64,000 nt of DNA from Spongiibacteraceae bacterium UBA5047 (GTDB lineage Bacteria; Pseudomonadota; Gammaproteobacteria; Pseudomonadales; Spongiibacteraceae), in assembly GCA_002415025.1 (NCBI GenBank), contig DIBR01000038.1, positions 7,025 to 71,024 of the forward strand, read 5' to 3'. The number at the start of each line of letters is the position of its first letter. Positions within the stretch are counted from its first letter, which is position 1. The translations under genes were made by a program, and so were the position numbers. The notes under the pieces were generated by a model. It was not told the DNA's origin. It worked only from the letters and a program-made list of their open reading frames with translations, and did no database searches. This document shows, one piece after another, positions 25,106 through 34,600 of this stretch.

Positions 25106-26205
25106 GCGACTGGTAGCTCCATGGTTATTGTGAGCCCGCCGTTGTTATTGTTGTGGGCAGTCAATTGACCATCGTTGATCTTCATTAGGCTTTTGCAAAG
25201 CGATAACCCGACTCCGAGACCTTCATCCTTGCTGCTGTAGAAGGGTTGGAATATATCTTGTTCGGCACCGGCGATAATACCGGGACCGTTGTCAGCGACT
25301 GCGATATACAATTTATTCGCTTCCCGGTGCGCGGATATCGTTATTCGTCGCGCCATCTCAGTATCTTCCAATGCTTCGCTGGCATTCTTGATTAAATTCA
25401 AAAAAACCTGCTGAATATGAATGTCATCTACAAAAACATCGCCGATGTCATCCGATACGAGATTTTCGAGCGTAACATTGTGTGCCTTAAGTACAGGTGC
25501 AGCTAGCTTCGCTGACTGTTCCACCAGTGTTTTGATGCTGTGTGCGCGCTGTTCTGCCGTGTCGTCACCAATTAATGCTCGCAAACGATAGATGATATCG
25601 CCTGCGCGCTTGGCATTTCCGGAAATGTCATCTAGAACAGCAAGGATATCAACATCGTCGACATTTCCGCTAGCGATTAGCTTTTTACAGGCAGTGGAAT
25701 AGGTTGATATAGCCGCTAATGGTTGGTTGAGTTCATGGGCCAGACCGGTCGCAATTTCGCCCAACGTTCCCAGTCGCGCCACATGGGCGAGTTGCTCCCG
25801 TTCTGCGAGAAGTTGATCCTCGATGGCCCGTTTTTCTGAAAGGTCACGGATGATGCCGACAAATTCTGATTTGTCGGGCGAGTTGATTTCGCCGACGGAC
25901 AGCTCTACCGGGAATATTGCACCGGATTTTTTGATCGCCTGAACTTCGCGTCCCTTACCTATAATGCGAGCTTCGCCAGTTTCGAGATAGCGACGAATAT
26001 AGTCGTCGTGTCGAGTACGATAGGGTTCCGGCATCAGCACTTTTATATTTTTACCAAGTACCTCGTGTGACTCATATTGGAACAGCTTTTCTGCGGCGGT
26101 ATTGAAAACTTTAATGTGCGCCCTATGATCGATTATCAGAATGGCGTCTGCTGCGGCGTCAATCAGAGCATTAAAGCGGTCATCGCTGAGAGGTGTAGAA
26201 GTCAT
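25102..26205 (-). CDS. fixL: FixL-type oxygen-sensing histidine kinase (haem PAS)
   Basis: 367 residues, no membrane helices. The PAS domain (about 8-120) carries the FixL haem signature: proximal His66 in YRTRHDDYIRRY and the distal-side Arg86 in IIGKGREV. A HisKA domain follows with AHELNQPLAAIST (phosphoacceptor His), then the ATPase domain with NLIKNASEAL and DNGPGI ... GLGVGLSLCKSL. Oxygen bound to the haem inhibits the kinase in known FixL proteins. The ATG at 26205 was preferred because upstream residues are basic and unlike the family. It is a soluble FixL, as in Bradyrhizobium. Confidence 0.9.
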   Translation of the reverse strand: MTSTPLSDDRFNALIDAAADAILIIDHRAHIKVFNTAAEKLFQYESHEVLGKNIKVLMPEPYRTRHDDYIRRYLETGEARIIGKGREVQAIKKSGAIFPVELSVGEINSPDKSEFVGIIRDLSEKRAIEDQLLAEREQLAHVARLGTLGEIATGLAHELNQPLAAISTYSTACKKLIASGNVDDVDILAVLDDISGNAKRAGDIIYRLRALIGDDTAEQRAHSIKTLVEQSAKLAAPVLKAHNVTLENLVSDDIGDVFVDDIHIQQVFLNLIKNASEALEDTEMARRITISAHREANKLYIAVADNGPGIIAGAEQDIFQPFYSSKDEGLGVGLSLCKSLMKINDGQLTAHNNNNGGLTITMELPVA

Positions 26206-26417
26206 TTGGAAAGCCTTGGGGGGTCGCCGTTTCAATCTTAGCAGGTCGTCAACCTGTGTCTACAGCTATTAGGATATTCCAATCGCGCGGCTACGTATCA
26301 GTCGTTCGCGATTAAATTTAATTACGACAAAATAGGCAGTCAAAGGAGTCCAATCACTTACCGGGGCAATCCACTTGTGGTGGAAACTAGCTGGCCAGGG
26401 ATAGATTTTGTGGTCGC

Positions 26418-27128
26418 CTAATCGTGAGTTCCATCTGCGATCTCCGTCAAGGCGTCAAAAGCCATTATGTGTACCGATCGCGCGCTCACCTGCATGAGTT
26501 GCTTTCGGCGCAGGCTCGACAGCACGCGAGATACAGTCTCATGGGCGAGCCGAAGATAGTTAGCGATTTCCAGTCTGCTCATGGGTAGTTCAAACGAGGA
26601 GCGACTGAACCCCAGCCCCGCTTGGCGCTCGGCAAAATCGACAAAAAACCCTGCGAGACGTTTTTCGGCGCTAGCGACAATCGATAGTTCGTAGGCCTGG
26701 GTTGCCGTATGGGCGAATGATTTAACAATATAATCTTGCGCGCCCGGCACTCGTTGTGTTGTCGCTTTTAGTGCGAGTAACGGGAATGCGCACACATGAC
26801 AATCTTGTAGCGCGACAATGTTAACTGGAGACTCTTGTTGGACAAAAGCGTCCAATCCAACAATATCGCCTGGATAGTAAAATTGGCGGGTGGGTTCGTC
26901 GGCGGATATCGTGTTGGTGTAGCTTTTGGCGCATCCTGTTTGTATAGAGTAAACGTAAGGCACCGGATCGCCTTGTCGCAGCAGGTATCTACCCTTTTCA
27001 AAGCGTTTTCTACCACCGTGTATAGAGCGTAGCTCGGCGGCTGGCAGGTGTTTTGCTAGACAGTGCTCGCGTACGGTGCATTCACTGCATGAATCTCGAA
27101 TTTCGCTCGAATCTACAAAAGTATTCAT
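26418..27128 (-). CDS. fnr: FNR/ANR-type transcription regulator with Fe-S cysteines
   Basis: 236 residues. Cysteines 14, 17 and 23 (CSECTVREHC) and C113 match the four ligands of the oxygen-labile 4Fe-4S cluster of FNR. A cAMP-receptor-like effector domain is followed by a winged helix whose recognition helix reads AHETVSRVLSSL; E, S and R at these places contact TTGAT. The start after CGGAG is supported. It is probably the master regulator for the five perfect and several near-perfect boxes in this window. Its own upstream region has a one-mismatch box, so autoregulation is likely. Confidence 0.93.
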   Translation of the reverse strand: MNTFVDSSEIRDSCSECTVREHCLAKHLPAAELRSIHGGRKRFEKGRYLLRQGDPVPYVYSIQTGCAKSYTNTISADEPTRQFYYPGDIVGLDAFVQQESPVNIVALQDCHVCAFPLLALKATTQRVPGAQDYIVKSFAHTATQAYELSIVASAEKRLAGFFVDFAERQAGLGFSRSSFELPMSRLEIANYLRLAHETVSRVLSSLRRKQLMQVSARSVHIMAFDALTEIADGTHD

Positions 27129-27273
27129 GGTGAAAACTCCGCTTAAGTTTGTTGTCCTCAGGGTCACAAAAACGGCTACTTTTCGTAACTGCCGAAATCC
27201 GCTGTATAGACTTCGGTATACCGAAGGTTATATTGCAATTTACCTGATCTGTTCGGCATGAACTCTGGGTTTG

Positions 27274-27287
27274 TTGATCGTCGTCAA
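27274..27287. promoter_or_regulatory. Near-perfect FNR box upstream of fnr
   Basis: TTGATCGTCGTCAA differs at one position from TTGAT-N4-ATCAA. It lies about 145 bases before the fnr start. The 640-base interval between fnr and nirK also contains a doubtful small frame and a perfect box nearer nirK. Confidence 0.5.
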
Positions 27288-27446
27288 TGAGTTTTGGTCG
27301 TAATTCGGCAAGATAGCTGGACGTGAAATGTCCAGCCTGGATGGAACTCGGTAGCAAAATACATGAGAAGACGGGTAGTAAATAAGTTGCATAAACCGCG
27401 AGGATGTTTGCTTCTCCGGCAGGCACTGGGAGTGAGTAGTATCGAT

Positions 27447-27602
27447 ATGGATTGGGACGAAATCGAGTTAGATTGGGATAAGGTTGAGGAAGTTCTTGCC
27501 GGTGGATGTTGCTGTGCAGATAGCGTATCCCGTGACGGCTGCTCAATGGATCGGTTGCGAAGTTACTATCTGAAGCATCAGCGAGATTCGGCGGGTATTT
27601 GA
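27447..27602 (+). CDS. Doubtful small Cys-rich ORF between fnr and nirK
   Basis: A 51-residue frame from an ATG preceded by GGGAGTGAG. It begins with an acidic helix (MDWDEIELDWDKVEEVL), then AGGCCCADSV and a basic end. An upstream ATG at 27363 would add 28 residues with no ribosome site. A Gly-Gly followed by cysteines recalls peptide precursors with double-glycine leaders, but no processing or export gene is near. It may be spurious or a fragment of a lost gene. Confidence 0.25.
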   Translation: MDWDEIELDWDKVEEVLAGGCCCADSVSRDGCSMDRLRSYYLKHQRDSAGI

Positions 27603-27692
27603 TTTGCTGTACATACTGCTTTATGGATACCTAGGGTATCGGCAATAGCTTTTGTGCTCATGTGTTGTCCGGTTAGCCTGAATGCAACTTCA

Positions 27693-27706
27693 TTGATCCG
27701 AATCAA
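27693..27706. promoter_or_regulatory. Perfect FNR/ANR box upstream of nirK-nirV
   Basis: TTGATCCGAATCAA is an exact match centred about 68 bases before the chosen nirK ATG, consistent with direct activation from the -41.5 position. This is the standard arrangement for nirK control by FNR/DNR/NnrR-type proteins. Confidence 0.75.
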
Positions 27707-27767
27707 AGACCTCTTAGGGGCTTTATGCAAAATGATTATATCTATTTGCCAATCGAAGGTGCGCGCG

Positions 27768-29222
27768 ATGTCAAGGTTCAACTTAGTTGTGTGTGTTCGG
27801 CTTCTCGGTTTTTCTGTTCTTGGGTTGGCATTGACTGCCTGCCAGCGACAAGATCAAACGTCTGTTAAGGCTTGGGTGGCGCCCACACTGGCCCAGATTC
27901 AGGGTGAGGAGGTGGCGGTGCTGACGCATCCCCCTGCCGTGCCCCCGTCCATTAAACGCAAGCACCCAACCAAGTTGATTGTGAACCTTGAAGTGCAGGA
28001 AAAGGTTGCGCGCATCGCCGATGGTGTTGACTACACTTTCTGGACCTTTGGCGGCACAGTGCCTGGGAGTTTCATTCGCGTAAGACATGGCGATCTGATT
28101 GAATTTCATCTGGCCAATCACCCTGACAGCAAGGTGCCGCATAATATTGATCTACATGCGGTCACGGGGCCGGGCGGTGGTGCTGTTTCCTCTTTCACCC
28201 CCCCAGGCAAGGAGACGGTGTTCAGTTTTCAGGCGATGAATCCCGGTCTGTACATCTATCACTGTGCGACGGCGCCCGTTGGCATGCACATTGCCAATGG
28301 TATGTATGGCTTAATTCTGGTTGAACCCGAGGAGGGATTGCCAACGGTGGATAGAGAGTATTACGTGGTGCAGGGTGACTTCTATACTCGCGGTGCCTAT
28401 GGCGACCCCGGCCTTCAGCCGTTTGATATGGACAAGGCGCTAAAAGAACAGCCCGACTATGTGTTGTTCAATGGCTCGGTTGGTGCGCTAACCGGTGATA
28501 AATCCTTGGCAGCTAAAAAGGGCGAAACCATACGCCTCTATGTGGGTAATGGTGGTCCGAATTTGGTGAGTTCCTTTCATGTGATCGGTGAGATATTTGA
28601 TACCGTCCACATTGAAGGCGGCACCGCCCTCAATCACAACGTGCAGACAACGCTGGTGCCTGCTGGCGGCGCAGCCATCATTGAGTTCAAAGTGGATGTT
28701 CCCGGCGAGCTGATTATCGTTGATCATTCCATTTTCCGTGCATTCAATAAGGGTGCGCTGGGTAAGATCGACGTACAGGGCAGCGAGGAGGCAATTGTCT
28801 ATTCCGGCAAACAGCGTGAGACGGTTTACCTTGCCGAGGGCAGCACCTCCCAGTCCATGCCTGAAGAGGAGCCGCTTGAAAAACTGGTGCTGACGGCTGC
28901 GCAGAGAATCGAGCAGGGCGAGCGTGTCTATAAAAGCAACTGCGCGGCCTGCCACATGCCGGACGGTAGTGGTATTCCAAATGCATTTCCGCCGGTTGCT
29001 GCTTCGGATTACATGAATGCCGATGTGAAGCGCGCCATTCTCACCGTTGCCAAAGGGCTGGAGGGTGAAATCCAAGTGAATGGCAAGACCTATAACAACG
29101 TGATGCCGCGTCTTAATCTGTCGCAGGACGACATCGCTAGCGTGCTCTCGTTCCTCTACAGCACATGGGGTAACAATGGCACGGAAGTGACGCCGGAAAT
29201 GGTCAGGAATGCGCTGCAATAG
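27768..29222 (+). CDS. nirK: Copper nitrite reductase with C-terminal cytochrome c domain (lipoprotein)
   Basis: 484 residues. A lipoprotein signal ends LALTAC (Cys25). The two-cupredoxin nitrite reductase follows with all ligands: H125, D128, H130 (VPHNIDLHA), H165-C166 (IYHCATAP), H174, M179, H271 (SSFHVIG) and H320 (IVDHSIF). A class I cytochrome c domain is fused at the end (NCAACHMPDG, 391-400; VMPRL axial Met), so electrons can enter directly. It reduces nitrite to NO in the periplasm, tethered to a membrane. The ATG at 27768 was chosen because it starts the signal peptide; the longer frame would cross the FNR box. nirV overlaps its 3' end. Confidence 0.95.
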   Translation: MSRFNLVVCVRLLGFSVLGLALTACQRQDQTSVKAWVAPTLAQIQGEEVAVLTHPPAVPPSIKRKHPTKLIVNLEVQEKVARIADGVDYTFWTFGGTVPGSFIRVRHGDLIEFHLANHPDSKVPHNIDLHAVTGPGGGAVSSFTPPGKETVFSFQAMNPGLYIYHCATAPVGMHIANGMYGLILVEPEEGLPTVDREYYVVQGDFYTRGAYGDPGLQPFDMDKALKEQPDYVLFNGSVGALTGDKSLAAKKGETIRLYVGNGGPNLVSSFHVIGEIFDTVHIEGGTALNHNVQTTLVPAGGAAIIEFKVDVPGELIIVDHSIFRAFNKGALGKIDVQGSEEAIVYSGKQRETVYLAEGSTSQSMPEEEPLEKLVLTAAQRIEQGERVYKSNCAACHMPDGSGIPNAFPPVAASDYMNADVKRAILTVAKGLEGEIQVNGKTYNNVMPRLNLSQDDIASVLSFLYSTWGNNGTEVTPEMVRNALQ

Positions 29223-30036
29223 AACTGCAGTCATCGCTGTTGTTGTGATGTTGGCAATCAGTTTGCCGGTTTCAGCACAACCTGCTACGACCTTACCGGA
29301 TGCTGAAGCAATGATCGTTATTGCTGGTGGTGAGTATGTGCCCCTGTATGGAGATCGTGAGGTGCCGGTTCAGGTTGCGCCGTTTCGACTGGATGTCTAT
29401 CCCGTCACCAACGATGAGTTTCTTACTTTTGTGCGTGATCATGCGCAATGGCGCAGACAGCATGTACCGCCGCTGTTTGCAGACCAGACCTATTTGAGTC
29501 ATTGGCAGGATGTTCTTGATCCGGGCGGGCTTGCTCCCGCTGACGCACCGGTGAGCAACGTCAGCTGGTTTGCAGCAAAAGCCTACTGCCAGGCAAAAGC
29601 CAAGCGCTTGCCAACACTGGATGAATGGGAGTTTGCTGCCCGCGCCAATGAATATGAAGCCTCGGCTGCAGACGAGAATGCTTTCAATAAGGTGATTCTC
29701 AGCTGGTATGGCAAGCCTGCCCGCCTGCCGCTACCGAATGTGGGTCACAGCTTCATAAATGTTTGGGGTGTATGGGATATGCATGGTCTGATCTGGGAAT
29801 GGGTGATGGATTTCAATTCGGTGATGATGACTGGTGAATCCCGCAAGGATGCCAGTGGGCTGGACGGCCAGTTATTCTGTGCTGCCGGGGCGATAGGGTC
29901 GGCTGACCCCAATGATTATGCAGCTTTTATGCGTTACGCCATGCGCGGTAGCGTGAAGGCGAGTTATACCGGTCAGAACATGGGGTTTCGTTGTGCGCAG
30001 GATATGGACGAGGGAATCCTTGGGGGTTCGCCATGA
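29209..30036 (+). CDS. nirV: NirV, formylglycine-generating-enzyme-like protein linked to NirK
   Basis: 275 residues with signal peptide (1-23, ending VSAQ). The FGE-sulfatase fold is clear: IAGGEYVPL, FRLDVYPVTNDEFLTFV, PVSNVSWFAAKAYCQAKAKRLPTLDEWEFAAR, GVWDMHGLIWEWVMDF and NMGFRCA. nirV genes adjoin nirK in many denitrifiers; the protein is thought to support NirK maturation, but its reaction is not known. The start lies inside the last codons of nirK (14-base overlap) and the stop overlaps the next start. Confidence 0.9.
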   Translation: MRCNRTAVIAVVVMLAISLPVSAQPATTLPDAEAMIVIAGGEYVPLYGDREVPVQVAPFRLDVYPVTNDEFLTFVRDHAQWRRQHVPPLFADQTYLSHWQDVLDPGGLAPADAPVSNVSWFAAKAYCQAKAKRLPTLDEWEFAARANEYEASAADENAFNKVILSWYGKPARLPLPNVGHSFINVWGVWDMHGLIWEWVMDFNSVMMTGESRKDASGLDGQLFCAAGAIGSADPNDYAAFMRYAMRGSVKASYTGQNMGFRCAQDMDEGILGGSP

Positions 30037-30701
30037 ATTGTCGTGTTAAAAGCATAGTGGGGCTTGCGCTAGTTCTGGCTTTGCTGTCGTCCTGCTCCGG
30101 GGGCGAGCATGACACAGACAAGCAGTCTGAGTCAGCGCATTCACAACATGAGTCTATGCAGATGTCGTCCGCTGGAGCATTGAGTGGACAATCGGTGTAT
30201 CAGCTCAATTCCGCCTGGACGAATCAGCAGGGTGAACAAATTACGCTGAACAGTTTTGCTGGCAAGGTTGTGGTGCTGGCCATGGTCTATACGCATTGCG
30301 ACTATGCCTGCCCGCGGATTATTGCCGACATGCGCTTGATCCGTGAAGCGCTGAAAAACAAGGCCGGACAAATCAGTTTTGTGCTGGTCTCCATCGATAC
30401 CAAGCGCGATACCGTAGAGCGTTTAAAGCGTTTTGGCGAAGAGACGGGGCTTACCAAGCAGGGCTGGACCTTGCTGCGTGGAGGAGACGCCGATATTCGC
30501 GAACTGGCCGCTGTATTCGGTGTGCAGTATCGGCAGACATCAGATACGGACTTCGCCCATTCCAACATCATCACTGTATTGGATCAGCAGGGCGAGATCC
30601 GGCATCAGCAGGAAGGCTTGGGGCTCAGATCTGATGCTACGGTTACTGCGACCAGGAAATTGTTATGTTATAGCCATAATGGCAGAACGATAAACTGTTG
30701 A
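30033..30701 (+). CDS. SCO1/SenC-family copper chaperone (lipoprotein)
   Basis: 222 residues. Lipoprotein signal ending LLSSC, a His/Met-rich stretch (HSQHESMQMSS), then the thioredoxin-like SCO fold with the copper motif THCDYACPR (CX3C), LVSIDTKRDT and a distal His in FAHSNIITV. SCO proteins bring copper to cytochrome oxidases and, when next to nirK or nosZ, probably to those enzymes. The ATG overlaps the nirV stop, so nirK-nirV-sco is one operon. It ends directly before the broken VIT gene. Confidence 0.88.
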   Translation: MNCRVKSIVGLALVLALLSSCSGGEHDTDKQSESAHSQHESMQMSSAGALSGQSVYQLNSAWTNQQGEQITLNSFAGKVVVLAMVYTHCDYACPRIIADMRLIREALKNKAGQISFVLVSIDTKRDTVERLKRFGEETGLTKQGWTLLRGGDADIRELAAVFGVQYRQTSDTDFAHSNIITVLDQQGEIRHQQEGLGLRSDATVTATRKLLCYSHNGRTINC

Positions 30702-31193
30702 ATGGTGGCAAACACAATCCGTGAATCTACTCTAGCGGGCCTGAGCTTTGGTCTTGCCTCGGGCGTTATCACTACGTTTGGGCTGCTGGTAGGGCTGGCT
30801 GCGGGCACTGAGTCACGTTTGGCGGTCATTTGGCGGCGTAATTGCCATTTCTTTGGCTGACGCCATGTCAGATGCCCTCGGCGTACATATTTCCGAAGAG
30901 TCCCGCAGTGACTACTCTACATCAGCGCTGTGGGTTGCCACGCTGGCGACCTTCTTTTCCAAGGCTGTGGTATCGCTGACCTTCCTTGTGCCCATTCTCA
31001 TGCTGTCACTGGATAGAACTGTGATTGCTTCGATTATCTGGGCCTGTCATTGGTCTGCCTGTTAAGTGCCTGGATCGGTCGACGCAATAAGGAGTCCGTG
31101 ATCAACGCGGTTGCAGAGCATGTGCTCATTGCAGTAGTGGTTATTATTGCCACCCATATGCTGGGGCTATGGGTGGGGCGCACATTCGCATAA
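30702..31193 (+). pseudogene. VIT1/CCC1-family transporter gene with two compensating frameshifts
   Basis: The frame opens at an ATG touching the sco stop and encodes RESTLAGLSFGLASGVITTFG and so on. Around 30829-30831 an extra T shifts the frame; SLADAMSDALGVHISEES and two further helices then read in frame +1; near 31040 a base is missing and the original frame returns, reading SAWIGRRN to LGLWVGRTFA and a TAA. The assembled product is a 160-residue, four- to five-helix member of the VIT (vacuolar iron/manganese transporter) family. Two single-base changes with net zero shift can be true decay or sequencing error. Confidence 0.7.
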
Positions 31194-31227
31194 ACGCTGC
31201 GCTTGTAATAAATGCGCTGCTGACACC

Positions 31228-31671
31228 TTAAGTGTCGCCACCTCTGTTATTCCAGGCTAGTAGTCGATTCATCGCCAGAAAGGTAAATGAGGCAGACCAG
31301 GTAATTAACATGAAGCCGTTCAATGTCTCTATGCCGGTGATAAAGCGGATGTGGCCAACTGGGTAGATGTCTCCCAGGCCGAGGGAGGTATATACAACGG
31401 TCGAGTAGTAGAGATAGCTCATAGGGTCATCAGCATGAATACCTTCTAAAACACCTAACTCTAATGATTCAATGGCCAAGTAATAAGCAAGGGAATATAA
31501 GCCGATTTCTAATAGATGAATTACAAAAATCACCAGAATAATGACCATCATCTGATTATATGTGCTGAGCTTAAGGCCTGGGGTATGCGTCGCCAGCGTC
31601 GTAAATACACGATAGTGCAATGCAAAGGTAAGTATCACCAGCACAAGCGCCAAAAAAATTGCGGTGATCAT
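31228..31671 (-). CDS. Small ion-channel protein (two-helix K+ channel-like pore)
   Basis: 147 residues, four hydrophobic segments. YYSTVVYTSLGLGDIYPVGHIRFI is a pore loop and selectivity-filter region of the Ion_trans_2 type (T-x-G-x-GD instead of TVGYGD), followed by an inner helix. The filter variant LGLGD may change ion preference. The ATG at 31671 follows the basic stretch of a longer, less likely frame from 31728. It follows the Cus genes on the same strand after 16 bases and may be cotranscribed. Confidence 0.65.
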   Translation of the reverse strand: MITAIFLALVLVILTFALHYRVFTTLATHTPGLKLSTYNQMMVIILVIFVIHLLEIGLYSLAYYLAIESLELGVLEGIHADDPMSYLYYSTVVYTSLGLGDIYPVGHIRFITGIETLNGFMLITWSASFTFLAMNRLLAWNNRGGDT

Positions 31672-31687
31672 GGTTTGTCTTTCCCGA

Positions 31688-34600
31688 TTATGCCGCTTGG
31701 CGGCGGCGTTCCTGAAACTCCAATACAAAGCTGTATATCACGGGTAGCACCAGAAGATTGAGTATCAGCACCGTCGACATGCCTCCGAGCATGGGCGCGG
31801 CAATGCGGTGGGTGACATCCGAGCCGGTGGCGCTGCTCAGCATGATCGGTATTAAACCGGCCATGGTAGACAGGGCCGTCATCGCGATGGGTCGTACCCG
31901 CTGGGAAGTGGCAAACAACACGGCGCTTTTGACTTCGTCGACAGTCAGCACCTGGGTGCTTGCAGCGCGGCGCTTGGTCAGTTCGGTGTCAATAAAACTC
32001 AGTACCAGCACGCCGATTTCAGCGGCCATGCCCGCCAAGGCGATAAACCCGACCGCGACGGCAACCGATATATTGTAGTTAGTGAAATAGATCAGCCAGA
32101 TGCCGCCGACCAGACTGAAGGGAATGGCCATCATCACCACCAGCGGTTCTATGATGTTGCGGAAGTTGAAGTACAGGAGCAGAAAAATAATCATGAGGGT
32201 AACGGGTACGACAATGCGTAATCTTTTTGCCGCCCGTTCCATGTATTCGAATTGACCTGACCAGCTGACGGTATAGCCGGCGGGCACTTCCACCTGATCA
32301 GCTAGGACCGTTTTGGCCTTGGCAACAAAGCCGCCAATATCCGTGGTTGAGATGTCGACATAGATCCACGCATTAGGCCGCGCATCTTCGCTTTTTATGA
32401 CGGGTGGACCACGCTGATAATTAATTTCTGCGACCATTGCCAAGGGTATCTGGGTGCCAGTGGGCGTGGAAATCAGAACCCGTTTCAGTGTTTCTAGATC
32501 AGTGCGCAACTCCCGAGGGTAGCGCAAATTGACCGGGTAGCGTTCTAGTCCTTCAACGGTTTCAGTGACATTCATGCCGCCGATGGCGGTCTGGATAACG
32601 TCCTGCACGGCACCGGTGGTTAGTCCATAGCGGGCAGCATCTTCACGATTGATGTCGAAGTCGAGGTAATACCCGCCTACCGCCCGGTCACCAAAGGCCG
32701 AGGTGGTTTCCGGCAGGGTTTTCATCGCCTGTTCAATGTCGCCGGAAACTTTCTGAAGCACATTCAGGTCCGGGCCAGACACCTTGATGCCTACCGGGGT
32801 CTTGATGCCGGTGGATAACATGTCGATGCGTGTCTTGATCGGCATGGTCCAGGCGTTAGCAACACCGGGAAAGCGGATGGCATTATCCATTTCGCTCATT
32901 AATTCCCGCGTGGTTTTATCCGGATTCGGCCAGTCCTTTTTTTGTTTAAGACGGACGGTGGTTTCCAGCATGGAGAGTGGAGCGGCATCAGTGGCGCTTT
33001 CGGCACGGCCTATTTTGCCAAAGACATGGTGAACTTCGGGAAAGGTGTAGAGGATTTTGTCGGTTTGCTGCAGCAGTTCTTTAGCCTTGGTAATGGATAT
33101 GCCGGGGAAGGTGGTAGGCATATACAAAATGTCACCCTCATCCAATGGCGGCATGAACTCGCTGCCCAGTTTGGAATAGGGGTAAGCAGTGACTGCCAAT
33201 AACACCAGCGCCAATACCAACGTCATGCCACGCCAGCGCAAGGCCAATTTCAAGCTTGGCGTATGCAACTTGTGCAGGAGCTTGTTTAGGGGGTTCTTGT
33301 GTTCGGCAATAATTTTCCCCCGCAACAGATAGCCCATCATGACCGGCACTAGGGTGATGGCGAGAATGGCGGAGGCGGCCATCGCATAAGTCGCAGTAAA
33401 GGCCAAGGGGCTGAACAGTCGTCCCTCTTGGGCCTGCATGGTGAATATCGGCAGAAAGGACACCGTGATGACCAGCAGTGAAAAGAAGAGTGCGGGCCCG
33501 ACTTCACGGCTTGATTCGCCTATGGTCTGCCAGTGTTCATCTTTGCTGAGTGGACTACCTTTTTCCTCCGCCGCCACAGCTAGACGGCTATGGGCGTTTT
33601 CTACCATCACAATGGCGCCATCGACCATGGTGCCGATGGTGATGGCAATGCCGCCGAGTGACATGATGTTGGCGTTGAGTCCTTGAAAGCGCATCACAAT
33701 AAACGCCATGAGGATTCCCAACGGCAGAGTGATAATAGCGACGAAGGCAGAACGTGCATGTAACAGAAACAGAACAACTACTAGGCTGACAATCACCAGT
33801 TCCTGTAAAAGTGACTCTGTGAGGCTAGCCACGGCGCGCTCTATAAGATCACCACGGTCATACACAGGCACAATTTCTACGCCTTCAGGCAGGCCGATTT
33901 TCAACTCATCGAGTGTCTCTCTCACGGCCTGAATCGTCGCCAGCGCGTTCTCGCCAAAGCGCATAATGACCACGCCGCCAGCGACCTCACCCTCGCCGTT
34001 GAGTTCTACGATGCCACGTCGTAACTCGGGGCCAATATGCACATGGGCAACATCTTGCAGGCGTATAGGGGTGCCATTGTTATCGACCGCTACCGGAATG
34101 CTATTCAGGTCATCAATCGATTGTATATAACCCAAACCCCGCACCATGTACTCGGTTTCCGACATTTCCACCAGACGCCCGCCGACGTCCTTGTTGGATT
34201 CCTTGATCGCCACTTTAATTTTGTTTAACGGGATGTTGTAGCGAAGCAGGGCATTGGGGTCGACTTCAACCTGGTACTGCTTTACATAGCCGCCAACCGA
34301 GGCAACCTCGGCCACTCCCGCGACGGTTTGCAGCGGATAACGCAAATACCAGTCCTGCAAAGAGCGTAGTTGCGCCAGGTCGTGCTTGCCGGTTTTATCG
34401 ACCAGAGCATATTCGTATACCCAGCCGACGCCGGTGGCGTCTGGGCCCAGGGTTGGCGTAATGCCTTTGGGTAGGCGGCCGCTGACGTAGTTCAGGGATT
34501 CGAGCACACGCGAGCGTGCCCAGTACATGTCGGTGTTGTCTTCAAAGATGATGTAGACAAAAGACAATCCGAAAAATGAATAGCCACGCACCACCTTCGT

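Noticed and set aside
27082..27546. 154-codon minus-strand frame upstream of fnr
   Set aside because: It crosses the fnr promoter and overlaps the fnr start in another frame; no domain recognised.
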